A model generated the notes under the pieces. It worked only from the letters and a program-made list of their open reading frames with translations. It did not search any database and was not told the origin of the DNA. This document shows positions 10,505 through 22,400 of a stretch of DNA of 64,000 bases, piece after piece. Position 1 is the first letter of the stretch. Each line of letters starts with the position of its first letter. The stretch is from Diphasiastrum complanatum. Its lineage: Eukaryota; Streptophyta; Lycopodiopsida; Lycopodiales; Lycopodiaceae. Made by a program: the position numbers and the translations under genes. The stretch lies in the NCBI GenBank assembly GCA_029204225.1, contig CM055102.1, forward strand, positions 16,626,678 to 16,690,677, read 5' to 3'.

Positions 10505-11668
10505 TCAATTGTAAGTAGTACTAAAAAAGAACATAGCCAGCCGAATACATGCCGCCGCAGACAAAGAGGGGAGGTCCCCTTCAAAAACTTGCAGGTTCCT
10601 AACCGTCCAGATCTTCCATAACGTCGCTAACCTGCACACATGCCAGAATGTAAGAGTTGAAGAACCTGTCAACAAGGAATCCCCTAGGAGAATGGTGCCA
10701 GTGTCCAGAGTGAAAGTGAGACCCCACCGCGAGAAGATGTGACTCAGCTCCAGCCAAAGAAGATGATGGTATTGAAAAAACAAATGCTCCATTGTTTCTT
10801 CAGCCAGTTGACAGAGCAGGCAAAGCCTATCAGCAATGAAGGGCCATTTAGAGAGCAGGGGGAGGGATTTGGTAAGGATGCAAAAGGCCAGGTATCTCAG
10901 CTTGCCTACAGGCAGAGAACAGGCGGTATTGAGGCGACGATGCCAATGAGTCGGAGAATCAGAGGTCGTCCAGAGGCCGTTAAGGTAATCCGGGAAAAGG
11001 GAGGGAAATTGTCGGCGGTGCAAGGAGGGGTAATCAAAGAGGGAGGGGGAGAGGGTAGGGTTCCACCTAGACGGATCGAAGGGCAAAACCGGGGAAATGT
11101 GAATCGAAATAGCACAAGAGGCGGCCAAGAAGATCATGCTAGTTTCCAAGGAGGAGAAAATAGGGCCAGGGAGGACTTGACAAGGAGGGACGTGGACCAG
11201 CTAGGCCAGAGACAACATGCCTTTGGTGGCAAGAGAGAGACAAAGACGAGGATGAGAACGGAAGAGGGGCTGTGCATTAGGCGGAAAGAGAGGCGAAGTC
11301 CAAATGGACTCAGAGGAGGGAAGGGTGGAGTCATCCCTCCAGGAAAAGAAGGAACAGAGGTGAAGCAAAAGATGTACCAGATTGGTCAAAACAAAAGGGC
11401 CTTTAAACTTAAAGGAGCACCCAAAAGCGAGAATGCCTGCAAGACTAGGAGGAGGGCGAAGTAGAGGAGGTACCATAGCCGAAGAAGCCATAAAGGAAAG
11501 GAGAAGCGCATGCCAGTGCTGAGAAGGGAGAGCAAGGGACAAAAGTCGGCGGAGAACCAGAGAACGGTTTTTCATAGCCGGGTCCGGAATACCAAGGCCT
11601 CCATCCCGGGTAGGCGCCGTGCACACCGACCAGGGGAGAAGGGGCGCTTCCTCGCGCGGTGGAGGGCC
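10505..11668 (-). pseudogene. LINE ORF2 C-terminal part with zf-RVT domain
   Basis: The frame ending at 10505 contains DRLCLLCQLAEETMEHLFFQ (C near 10822). This matches the reverse-transcriptase zinc-binding domain (zf-RVT, C-x2-C ... E-x-x-x-H-L-F-x-x-C); the final Cys is replaced by Gln-Tyr. An upstream frame (11201-11626) carries PTRDGGLGIPD, the conserved P-K-x-x-G-G-L-G block between RT and zf-RVT. The two are out of frame. The 3' untranslated part runs from 10504 to the poly(A) at 10361. Confidence 0.85.
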
Positions 11669-12950
11669 TTAGCAAGAGAGTTGTGCAAGACACGGGTGGA
11701 GATGACGATAGAAGAGAAAAAGATCAACTGGGCCGAAAAGACGTGGCAGACCAGTAGAACCCGAGAAGGAAATGAAGCGAGAGTCCCAAGCGGCGAGCTT
11801 GTCCGAAAAAGAACGAAGAAACCAATGAGAACGCTGGGCAGAAGACAGATGAATACCAAAAGGAATGCCAAGAAGCCGGGTGACTGTACCGTGAGGAACA
11901 ATACGGAGACCGAGAGAGGAGACCCAAGTGGGCACAATAGGATGGACCTTCCTAAGGTTAAGAAGAGAGGAAGAGCAATAACAGAATTCGTCAAAAAGAG
12001 AAAGAAGGTGGAGGACATGGGGTTCTGAAAGGAGGGAGAGCAGGGTTACATCATCAGCAAAGAGCTGATGAGAAAGCGGCCCCAAAGGAGTTAGGACCGG
12101 AGAGATTCGAGAGAGAGAGGCCGCTTTGTGGAAAGCACATGAGAGAGGTTCCGTAGCGATGGCAAAGAGCAAGGGAGACAAAGGACAACCTTGGCGGATG
12201 CCAGAAGTAGGGGCAAACTGAACAGAGAGACAACCATTGAAGAGGATCTTGGCCGAGGAGGACTGGTAAAGAGCTCGAACGAAGTTTAGAAAGGACAAAG
12301 GAAAACCAAAGGCCTGACAAGTGGCCCAAATATAATCCCACCTGATCCTATCAAAGGCCCTGTCAAGATCCAGACGGAGATAAGAGAGGGGATGGCAGAG
12401 GTAGCAAGAGTATCAGCAGCAGTCCAAACTTTAAGGATGGAATCCATAATGTACCGGCCCTTCACAAAATCAAATTGCTCAGGGGAGAGAAGGGAGTGAA
12501 GGAGGGGAGACAGGCGGCGTGCCATGGCTTTTGCCAAGATTTTGTAAGAGGTGTTCAACATAGTGAGAGGACGGAAGTCGGAGATCAGAAGAGGTGAAGA
12601 GACCTTGGGGATAAGCTTGACCAAGCCTTCAGAGATAGACGTGGGAAGAACAGAGGCAGAGCAAGCAAGGTTAGCAATATGGAGGAGACCCGGGCCCAAC
12701 ATACCCCAAAACTGGAGGAAAAATTCAGGAATGACCCCATCCGGACCTGGAGTCTTGCCCAGGGGTAAGGAGTAGAGGGCATTCTGCAACTCAGATAAGG
12801 AGAAGGGCTCGTCCAACATGGAGACCTGGTCAGGAGAAAGCAGGCGCTCAGTGCGACAAAAGGATTGAGACGCAGGGGGTTCGGGAGAGACACGGGCTGA
12901 AAGGACTGAAAAAGGGAGAGGAAAGCATGGAGTTTAGAGCGAAGCATAAT
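11669..12950 (-). pseudogene. LINE ORF2 reverse transcriptase
   Basis: Read on the minus strand from 12819: PGPDGVIPEFFLQFWG, then LVKLIPKV, then DFRPLTMLNTSYKILAKAMA and FVKGRYIMDSIL. These are hallmark blocks of plant L1 RT (RVT_1). After a frameshift near 12290 the second half holds GIRQGCPLSPLLFAIATEPL and the catalytic box FADD at 12061-12050, the usual plant LINE variant of YxDD. Further shifts lie near 12420 and 11700. The copy cannot make active enzyme. Confidence 0.92.
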
Positions 12951-12962
12951 GAAGACCATTTT
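12951..12962. repeat. LINE target-site duplication (5' side)
   Basis: GAAGACCATTTT, identical to 10340-10351. It fixes the truncation point of the LINE at 12950. Confidence 0.85.
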
Positions 12963-13156
12963 AATTTTTAAGGGAGTAAACTTGTACAAAGATATTGTGC
13001 TAAGAAGAACATTTTCCACCCCATAGGGACAAGCCTAAAGGTGTCCCTCTCTCAACGAGGTTTTAGATGGTGATGTGTCCTTACGATTTGAGGACACCTC
13101 CAGAGTTAGAAACTGCCACCCGCCCATTGCTGACCGGCACCTGCAAGTCTCTTGCA

Positions 13157-13178
13157 TGACGTGGCTTTAACACGTGGC
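13157..13178. promoter_or_regulatory. Pair of ABRE-like ACGT elements
   Basis: TGACGTGGC (13157-13165) and ACACGTGGC (13170-13178) lie in the same orientation, about 185-200 bp upstream of the ATG at 13361. (C/T)ACGTGGC is the core of abscisic-acid response elements bound by bZIP factors, and paired ACGT motifs form known ABA-response complexes. Function here is inferred from the motifs alone. Confidence 0.5.
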
Positions 13179-13360
13179 GAACATCCAAGTGGGCCAGCTA
13201 TCATCCATCACCGTCGATTTTAGTATACATTCTCTCTCCTATTGGAAAAATTGAGAAGAAGTTTTCTCACAGTTTTTGCTTTGCTTGAAATTGTGAAGGA
13301 TCGCAATTCACAGAAAACTGGGTAGCAGGAAGACGAGGAGGAGGAGGAAAATAGGAGATC

Positions 13361-13591
13361 ATGTCGAATCCGCAAGCCATTCGAGAAGAGAAGGCTGGAG
13401 ATGAGAAAGAGGGTGCTGGATCACTTGGGTCTTCAGCTTCATCGGAGGGAATGGGTCGCTCACAAAAGCTCGAGGGTGAAAAGCAGCAGCATCTGCCTGA
13501 CAAGGAAGGGGGTGCAAAGAAAGCTCAACAACCTGATGACATTCTTTTCTTTCATCGCTCCGTTCATCAGACTGACTCGTCTCTGGAGTAA
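13361..13591 (+). CDS. Small hydrophilic protein, possibly stress-related
   Basis: A 76-residue frame starting MSNPQAIREEKAGDEKEG. It is highly charged and rich in Glu, Lys, Gly, Ser and Gln, with no hydrophobic segment until ILFFH near residue 61. I do not recognise a named domain. The composition of the first 55 residues resembles small disordered LEA/hydrophilin-type proteins, but that is only a resemblance. The ATG has a purine at -3 and a purine-rich leader. Two ABRE-like motifs lie upstream. A GTAAGT donor-like site follows at 13623 and another at 13793, so the transcript may carry a 3'-UTR intron or continue. The alternative is a chance open frame. Confidence 0.4.
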   Translation: MSNPQAIREEKAGDEKEGAGSLGSSASSEGMGRSQKLEGEKQQHLPDKEGGAKKAQQPDDILFFHRSVHQTDSSLE

Positions 13592-16412
13592 TTTCGCAAT
13601 TTTGGGCTCACTTTAAAACGCAGTAAGTATGCTGCACAAACTGGTATATAGTCCGCACATGCATTTGGCAATTGTGAAACAAAGCGATTTTGAGTGGCTA
13701 TCTCACAGTAATAGTTGTAGAGAGCTTTCAGCTGGACAGTTTATCCGAGCTGTGTGGAATACTAATTCAACGACAGTATTGGAGTCTTTAAGGTAAGATA
13801 ATAAAATTGTGAAGTTATTCATAGTGATCTCTGCTCTGTAATATTGTGATCTTTACTCTAATGGAATTTGTGAGTGAAACTAGGCTGAAATGATCTCTAC
13901 TCCGTAGAATTGTTGTTTTTCTAGATTTACATTTATGTGTTGGTGAATGAATTTCTGAAAAACATCATAAAACCAACAACTATTCCCATGAAACCAACAA
14001 CTATTCCCATGTCACTGAAAATTATTTCTTTAGTTTGCAATATGGGGATACATATCTCTAGGACCAATATCATGGACTATAATGGTTGTTTGGAGATCCA
14101 TTGTAAGGATATAGGAGCTAGTTCTCTCCTCTTGTGGCGAGACGTGAGGATGAGCCATTATATTCTTACTATGACTGACAAACACCCAACGAAAATCTTA
14201 AAATAAATACCCAACAAAAATCTTAAAAGAAACACCCATTATAATACATAATGTATGCCACGAAAATCTTAAAGGAAATAAAAGAAAAATAATTTCAAGA
14301 TTATGCCAATGCTTCCATTCGAGAGGGCTACGTATTTTTAAGATTCCATCCTTGAGGCCTATGTTTTTAAAGATTTCATTGATGAGGTTTAAGTATTTTC
14401 AAGATTCCATCCATGAGAACTTTTTATTTTGAGGGCCGAGAATTAGAGCCAATCAATTTTGTAGAAAATAATGAGATCCTATTATTATGCCCTAGATAAT
14501 GTTGGTTTCAGACTCAATCTGTATCTTTGAATCATATAGGATTTGAGTAGATACACATTATGGACTTTGATGAATTAAGTGAATCCTTTATTTATTATAT
14601 ATGTACCTTTATGTCTTTGTAATGGAATGGATTTTCTAAGACTCTTTTTTGCGAGGCAAAATAGTTTCTTATAAAATGAGTGGAAGTTTAATGTGGTGGA
14701 AATGTCACTAGAAAATCATTTCTTAGGTTTGAAAGATGAGAAGACAACTCTCTTGTAGGATATTTTATGGCTACACTTTTTGACCTTTTACAAGTTTAAG
14801 ACCATATGTCCTTTCAATGTTCAAACAATTCTCATTAAAAAAAATTATTAAGAAAGGGAGCAATGGGCTCCCGAACTAGCAAATGCAACAGGTTGTAATT
14901 TTTTTGAGATGTGATTTTTTTGGATAGTTTGAATTTTTGCAATAAAACAATATACACTTGACAAGTAATTTCGTTTTTGTGGATGTTTGTGTTGAACTCC
15001 TTACCTCAGAAAGAGGTAATAAATTTTTTACCAACATACCACTTATTGGATAACTCAACCATGTTTTCTTTTTCCCCTTGAGTGTTGTCATTCTCATTCT
15101 CATTTTTTAGGTTGATTCCAGTTGAGCTGACGACTATTATTAGAGGAAACCATGTTTTCACCAACCTATCTCTTATTGGAGGCTTCTCTACTCTATATTC
15201 ATGCAAAATAGTTTTTGAACATTCATCAATTACAATAATAATGAGGCTTTTAGGTTATTTTTAATGTCTAAGGGCTCACGAACTAGAGTTATGGACGCTC
15301 TAAATTTAAGAGTTTTTGAAAGGTAAAGTGATTATGAGAGAAGGGCCCATGAACTAGACTTGGAGACAAACCACCAAGCAAGGCCCAATTTATGAGTAAT
15401 AATCTCATACATAATGTAACAAAGAAAGGATCGTTGTCAATAATGGATCATATGTTCTATTATCATAAATTTTCCCAAAAGAGGAAGCTCTCCCAAAATG
15501 TTGAAGTTTCTCAAAAATGTATCCTCATAAGTTATATCATCCTAAGAAAATCATTTTCTATGCACTTTATTATTCCTCAAAATCTTCATAGCTTAGACTG
15601 TTTGCAACTCCTAACAAAATCAAATTAGAATCAAGTTTATTCAAGGTAATGTTTTTGTGTATGAATAATGGAATACAGAATTCAATATCATTTTAGACGT
15701 CTTCAATCAATTTAACTATCATAATATAGAGAAATGACTAGGAAGGTTGAGGAATGATCTATGGAACAATAGTAAGATAAAAATCAATCATCATACTAAA
15801 TATTTGTATGGAATGAGCCATTTTAAAATGGATCAATAATAAAAACGACTCATACTTTTCAAGAGCATGGAAGGTTGATAAAAAATAATAAGCAAATTTA
15901 TTTTTGAGATAAGTACTTGAGAGGTTTATTGCTCTTGAACAAACTCTCATGTACGTCATCTATTCAAATATCAACCTAGATACATGATCTGCATTTGAAA
16001 AATAACCATTAGATAGAAAAACCAAAAGTTTATAAGACAACCCTCTTTGAAGCTTCTACTCAAACGTGCATCCCATGCATGTACCTTGAAAAATTTCTAT
16101 ATTCATTTGTTCTTGGCAAGGGTTAATTGACTGTCAAGTTTATGTAGACATATATTATTTGCTAATATACATTGCATACTTCGTAACTTTCAAGATCTTA
16201 AGATGAATACAAATCAATGAGGCACATTTTGACTCAATGTTTTATAACCAACATGGTGACAATTTCAACAAGGTATAGTTGTTTGTGATGTTATGGTGAT
16301 GAGTTGTCTTCCATTCTTTGGTGAATGGATTGGCATGTAGAATAATCATGCATGATAATTTGTCACCATCTACATTGGAAATAAGGGAATATTGATGTTA
16401 CACATTGTATCC
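13592..16412. other. AT-rich intergenic, no gene recognised
   Basis: No domain-bearing frame is seen. A 21-bp tandem duplication (unit containing ACCAACAACTATTCCCATG) lies at about 13970-14011. Short AAGATTCCATCC-type repeats occur near 14330-14410. The right end is the insertion point of Gypsy-1, where TATCC at 16408-16412 is its target duplication. Confidence 0.6.
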
Positions 16413-17220
16413 TGTTAGCAACTGTGCTGACACAGGGAAAATAAAAATAATAATAAAACTCCGTGGCATGTATTTTGTAAGACCACGTATGAGTATCTGT
16501 CAATAAACTTCAAGCCATGGCATGTGTTTTGTAAGTCCATGAGTAGAAGCTTAAATAATAATAAAATAGCTTAAACTTAGATTTAGAACTTAGACTTAGG
16601 AAACTTAAGATTAGAAATATTTTATCTTAAGTTGTCCCAAGTTAAGAAAATTGAAGGTCTAAATCCTAAGTTAGAAGTTCTAGAAAGGCTAGAAACAGAT
16701 TAGTCCCATAAGTTAGTAGACACTTATGGAAGACCCTCCTTGTCATAAAAGAAGAGGTATTTGCATTGTAAATGACACTTTTGAAATTAAGCTATCTTGC
16801 TCTCTATTTTGGAGAATTATCATTCTATTTCATTTGTGTTCCCCTTGGAAAGGTGCATAGCTTGAGGGAAGGTGCTCGGGCCTCCTCTTGCCTCATTTTC
16901 ATCGGTTTTATTGTGGCATGTTCATCATTGCTTATTTCTTTAGTATTAGCCACAATCTCATTTTATTACCCTCCGGGTGTGAGTCTAGGATTAGTCTAGT
17001 CACCTTGCTTGTTGGGTAAGCCTTAGCAAGGATTTTCATTGTTGTTACTAATTAGTTTATTTCCGTTTCGGGCACTAGTTGGGTAAGCCTTAGTGCTCTC
17101 ATTCCTTCATATTTCTGTTGAAGCTTTTGTAGAAACTTAAAAAGTGAACGAATCTCTACATCCCTATACTACACCCGTAAGTAGATCTAGCCACCGCACT
17201 CACTAGAAATACTTCCAACC
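16413..17220 (+). repeat. Gypsy-1 5' LTR
   Basis: Starts TGTTAGCAACTGTGC and ends ACTTCCAAC. It matches 26310-27116 almost throughout. A CATAAAAG motif near 16744 could be the TATA-like promoter element. The terminal CA of the 3' copy reads CC here. Confidence 0.93.
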
Positions 17221-17236
17221 TAGTCGCTGTTGCCGC
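17221..17236 (+). other. Gypsy-1 primer-binding site (tRNA-Asp-like, degraded)
   Basis: TAGTCGCTGTTGCCGC directly follows the LTR and resembles TGGCGCCGTTGCCGG, the tRNA-Asp-complementary site known in plant Athila/Tat elements, with one extra base and about three mismatches. The better preserved site in Gypsy-4 supports this reading. Confidence 0.55.
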
Positions 17237-18090
17237 TTTTTAAGTATTTTTCTACCTAGCTTCTTCTCCTTTCTTTCTTTTATTTCTTGCTTTCGTGTTG
17301 TATGTTTGCTTGTGTGCTTATCTCTATATACCAACAAACAGCACGCGTCGTCTCTCCAGGTCCTACACGAGCTGTGGAGCAACTTCTCAAACCGGGGGGA
17401 AGCAACAAAAGAGTCAACTTGGGCATTTTCTTCAAAAGAAGTGACCCAAGTGACCTTTTTCACAACCAAACAAGTATATCAGAATTCGTCAGTCTGTCTG
17501 CATCCCTAACAGACCCTGATCTTTCATTTTATCACCTCCACGAATTCTGACCACAGTCAGATTTTGAGAAAACAGCTTGTTATATTGTCAAAATCCCTTA
17601 TTTCTCATCAAAATCTTTGTCTTAGAATTCGTCGACTTCACTGAGGCTAGATCTCATTAAGATCAGTCCTTCAGCAGCTCCGCTTCAGCAGCTCCGCGAA
17701 TTCTATCTCATAGATTTTACCCATTTACTGACAGAACATCACATCTTTCTCTATATTCCCTATCTGCCAGTCAAACCTCTCTGTTAGAATTCGCCATCAA
17801 GCCTAAGAATTCGCCCTCACAGAGCACGAATTCCGTGTACTATCTGCGAATTTCGAATCGCCAAATTTTTTCAGAAAATCTAAAAAAATCACTATTCTGA
17901 CATTCAGAATACTTGTTCAGAATTCGCGAGTATTACAGTTAGATTTATCTGCCTCTCCACGATTTCTCAGCCTATTCGCGAATTCTATAACAATCAGAAA
18001 GACCAGATTTTGTCCTACACTATCCATTCTGCAAGCAAACTGCTCTTTTTGTCAAGTACAGTTCTGCCCTGCTACTCTGTATTCTGCATC
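17237..18090 (+). other. Gypsy-1 untranslated leader
   Basis: About 850 bp between the primer-binding site and the gag ATG. The second half repeats GAATTCG-type motifs (for example AGAATTCGC) about ten times, which gives it a loosely repetitive look. No convincing coding sequence is seen. Confidence 0.6.
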
Positions 18091-19411
18091 ATGTCTCGTG
18101 ACTGTGCTGAATCTTCTAACCCGACTCCTCCACAAATGGAACGAAGAATTCCACGTATCGATGCACCAAAGTACGATGGCGAATTTGACCCAGTTCGATT
18201 TCTCCAAGACTTTGATAATGCATGCCATTTTTATGGAGATACCTCTGAAACTGAAAAGCTTCGCCTATTTCCCATGGTACTCTATGGCACCGCCAAGGAG
18301 TGGTACTTGAATATCGAAACTCCTGATCTTGCTTCTTGGACCACCCTCAAGGACGCTCTCATCAAGCGTTTCAAACCATCTAAACTGACTCAGAGCCCGT
18401 TCATTCAAATTACTCATATCAAGATGCGTCGCGAAGAGTCTGTTCGAAACTACATTGAGCATTTTAAACGTTCTAAAGTAGAATGTGTGGACGAAAATAT
18501 CACTGAACACATGGCCATAAAACTATTTTTAGTTAGATTGCCTAAAAACATCCGCTGTGAACTCAAACCAGTTGACCTTTATGATCAACTTAAAGATGTG
18601 ATGACCGATGCTATCCATGAAGAAGACGAAGGTTCCGATGATGACTTTGACCATCATGAAAAGAAATCTAAGAATCCGGATCGTCCTAAGTCTGATAATA
18701 TTGCTTACTCTTCTGAAATTCTACATCAAATGAAAACCTGGCAAAAAGATCAACAATCACATATGGATAAACTCACTCCTGATTTCCAAACCGCCATGAA
18801 ACAAATTGCTGAGAAATCCTTTCCAGCAAGAGAAAATGTCTGGTGTCCAATCTGCTCACAACATCACACTTCTAATGAATCCCCTCAACTGCGAAATCAT
18901 TTCCCAGCAGCCACCAGACCCACCGTTTATCGAGCTTACCGCCCCTACCCACCACAACAACCTGTGCCACGACGGGGTTTACCAACCACGACCATCTGCA
19001 CCAAATCAATATCCATCCCCACGTCAACAGTTTGTTATTAACCAACCGGCCCCACAAAATAATGTCCATTATCTTGATCCGAATACCATCGATCCGGCCA
19101 CCTACTATGTGGAAGACAATACTCAACCGCAGTACTCTACTGAAACGGTTGTTTATTATACCTATGATTCTAATGCTCAACCACTGAATCCCAATGCCCA
19201 AGCTTATAATCCAAACCAAGCTGTCTTTGTCGCACACCAACTATCCGCAATACGAGGATGCTTTATCTGTGCAGGTAAACATCCTAGTATTCGCTGGAAG
19301 GACAAACCCCGTTTCCCTCCAGCTTGTGAAAATTGTAGTATTGAACATCACGTAAAGGACTGCACATCCCGATCCAAACCTGTTGTTCCAGTCTGTTCAG
19401 TGCAAGTATAA
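18091..19411 (+). pseudogene. Gypsy-1 gag
   Basis: The ATG at 18091 starts MSRDCAESSNPTPPQMERR. The retrotransposon gag domain spans about residues 20-190 (LRLFPMVLYGTAKEWYLNI, then FIQITHIKMRREESVRNYIE), a normal gypsy capsid layout. One frameshift, somewhere between about 18890 and 18990, moves the reading into the frame of the nucleocapsid part. That part is Pro/Gln/Tyr-rich and has two cysteine motifs: CFICAGKH at 19259 and the CCHC knuckle CENCSIEHHVKDC at about 19325. A single TAA at 19409-19411 separates gag from pol, which continues in the same frame. Confidence 0.88.
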
Positions 19412-22400
19412 ACTTTACCAGTTGAAACTCATCATGCTTGGGTCTTGACTCGGGCACAAACCCAACGCCAAGCCCCTACACTTGCACCCAGCAAAACTCA
19501 ACCGCAGGCTGTTCCTCCAAGTGATGATTCAACCCCGATAGTTTATCCCCACCCATCTGAAGAAATTCGGCTGCATCATGAGTATCGCCAACAAATCCGT
19601 AATGCCGACCAACACTCTGCCTCTTTCCATAAAGTACCTCACAAGCCCTTTGAAAGCAAAACCCTTGAAGGTACCGAAGTTTGGAGAGATTTACTACAAG
19701 CCAATGTCACTCTTCCCTTCCATGTCCTCTGGAAGCATGCTAGCCAGTGGAAACAACAGATCCAATCCAATACCACCACCACTATTGATGAGTTGCCTGA
19801 AATGCCCTTACATCTAACCAATCCACTCAGCGAACGAGGCAACATCAAAATCCCAGCTACCCATCATCAATCCCATGAAATTTTAGCAGTAATCGATGGA
19901 GGTTCCGGGGTTAATATCATTTTTACATCCCTCATGATGGAATGGAATCTGAGAGACAAACTAGCCAAACCTACTTGTCAGCTTAGAATGGCTGATCAAA
20001 GTGTGGTCCGACCTACCGGTTTCCTTCCGCACGTGCTGATCAAACTAGGAGGACTCAAATTTTTCGTTGACCTTGTAGTACTTGATATTCCCAATAATGT
20101 CTATTCTTATGAATTACTACTTGGTCGTCCATGGCTCACCAATGCACGAGTCGTTCATGATTGGAGCAAAGGCCGAGTCACTTTCAGTAATCGTGACAAT
20201 TCTGTCACAATTGACTCAACGAGTAAACTCAAACCTGCATGCATACATGACGAGGGATCCTCAACCACCAACTCAGTATTTGAGCCATACCAGTCCAGCC
20301 ACGAAAAAAGTCATTATGTTAAATCTACTAATATCATAAACTGGAGTCACAGTCTAGCTACCATTGATTGTGTGAATGCTGATTATTGTGCTCAACATCA
20401 GGATAATTGTACCTCTTCACACCCGATCGATCACGACCAATTACCTGATCTGGATACACCCATCATCAATATCAATTTTATTGATATTCTTCCACACCAT
20501 GATGAGCTACTAAATGTTGCATGGCTACCTACTAATGAATCAGACGATTTATTCATTGATGATGAGAACGTCTTACGAATTCAGAATTGCCCAGAAGATA
20601 TGGACATCTCTGATATTCAGATCCTCAACTATATGAAAACACTTCCCTCGAAGACCTATCCGCAACATGCTTCCAAGGTGGAATCAGTTGCCAAGGTTGC
20701 AAGTGAAAAACCTGAGATAAAATTCTACCGTCCCAAACGTCCACACTATCCATGGGATCTCTGTGAGGAAGAGACTATCTTTCAAATTGATGACGAGATC
20801 CTCCATGACACACCCACTGTCTCTCCACCACCAAAACCTCAGCTACGTGGTCATACTATGAAAGAGAAAATGAAAAAACCACTTCAAATTCAACCGTCGG
20901 GTGACCTGACAACTGTTCGGGAAGTTTCTGAGATTGCTTCTAGCCCTACACCCATCCCCGAAAAAGCACCATCTCGGCAAGATAAAGGCAAGGCCCCCCT
21001 CGAATCTCCAACCCATGATGTTCCTACATACTTTAAGGACTATACGATCGAGGATGTCACAATCAAATTACCCCAAGCTCAACATGAGCCCACTGGTAAT
21101 TCACCCTACGAAGGCCCTGCACAAACCATAACCCTTTCCCTGAGTGAGCCAAACGAAACCAACGAATATCTTGTCCACATCGGAGCTCATCTCAATTGCG
21201 AACAACGAAGACAGCTTGAAAAGCTCCTGCGAAAATATCGACATATCTTTGCCTGGACCTATAAAGACATGAAAGGCGTCTCACCCCGAGTAGCTGTGCA
21301 TCGTATCCCACTTATATCGGGTGCAAGGCCCACTGCGAGTCGTCCGTACAGATGCAATCCCATCTATAAGGACAAGATCAAAGAAGAATTACAACGCCTT
21401 TTAGATGCGGGATTTATATATGAAATTGATTATACTGAGTGGGTCTCCCCAATTGTCATCGTCCCCAAGAAAAATGGAAAACTCCGGATCTGTGTCGATT
21501 TTAAGAAACTTAACGCCGTCACTGAACGAGATCATTTTCCATTACCTTTCGGAGAATCCATCTTAGAAAATCTAGTAGGAGATGAGGCTTACTCCTTCTT
21601 AAATGGCTTTAGCGGATATAATATGATCCAAATCGCTGAAGAAGATCAACACAAAACCGTCTTTGCCACAGAATGGGGAACCTTCTGCTGGAAAGTCATG
21701 CCTTTTGGGCTCTGCAATGCTCCTAGCACCTTCCAACGTGTTATGCAAGCGACCTTTTCTCAGCAGATGGGCGATACCTTAGAAGTTTACTTGGACGATT
21801 TAGGAGCACATTCCGAAGAAATACGTCATATGTCTGTGCTCAAATTTTTTTTTATCCAATGTCAACGCTTCGGTTATCTCTCTTAATCCTGAAAAATGCC
21901 AGATTTGGGTAACCCATGGTATTGTGTTAGGACATATTATCTCACGAAATTTTCTTAGTCGACAATTGATACCTGCTGAGGTCAATTATACCACCACTGA
22001 ACGCGAAGCCTTGGCAATGGTATATGCAGTTCAGAAGTTTCGCCATTATCTTCTGGGAAAAATCTTTGCGTTCTTCACTGATCATCGAGCACTGTTGTAT
22101 CTCATCAACAAGACTTGCACCACAAGTCGTATTACTAGATGGATCCTATTATTGAGAGAATTTGAGTTTAGGATCGTGGTTCGTAAGGGAGTTCAGAATT
22201 TTTTAGCAGATCATCTATCCCGAATCCCTAACCTTCCTACCCCTGATCAAGGCGTCAACGATGATTTACCATATGCAATCATTTTCCAAGTTGACTCTAC
22301 ACCTGTATGGGCTAAGGAAATTACCGAATATTTAACTTCAGGGCAGATGTATCCTTACTTCTCTAAACCCGAACAACGAGCGTTGGTCCTCAAAACTATA

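Larger units (their letters stand above)
10352..12950 (-). mobile_element. 5'-truncated L1-type LINE
   Basis: A minus-strand non-LTR retrotransposon of about 2.6 kb between two 12-bp copies of GAAGACCATTTT. The poly(A) tail is the T run ending at 10361. The ORF2 endonuclease and the start of RT are absent, so the copy is 5'-truncated, as is usual for target-primed reverse transcription. RT and the C-terminal zinc-binding domain remain but are split by frameshifts. Its GC content is clearly higher than that of the flanking DNA. Confidence 0.93.

Noticed and set aside
10739-11464. 241-codon plus-strand open frame rich in Arg, Gly and Glu
   Set aside because: It is antisense to the LINE ORF2, whose RT and zinc-binding motifs read clearly on the minus strand. 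The Arg/Gly richness is the complement of Pro/Ser/Leu codons.
11510-12028. 172-codon Arg/Lys-rich plus-strand frame
   Set aside because: It is the shadow of the LINE RT on the opposite strand and has no domain.
14876-15960. Several 60-78-codon frames on both strands
   Set aside because: AT-rich chance frames with no domain, signal or splice pattern.
16772-16999. 75-codon membrane-like frame, repeated at 26669-26896
   Set aside because: It occurs twice only because both copies lie in the LTRs of Gypsy-1. The position, diverging residues and lack of homology argue against a gene.
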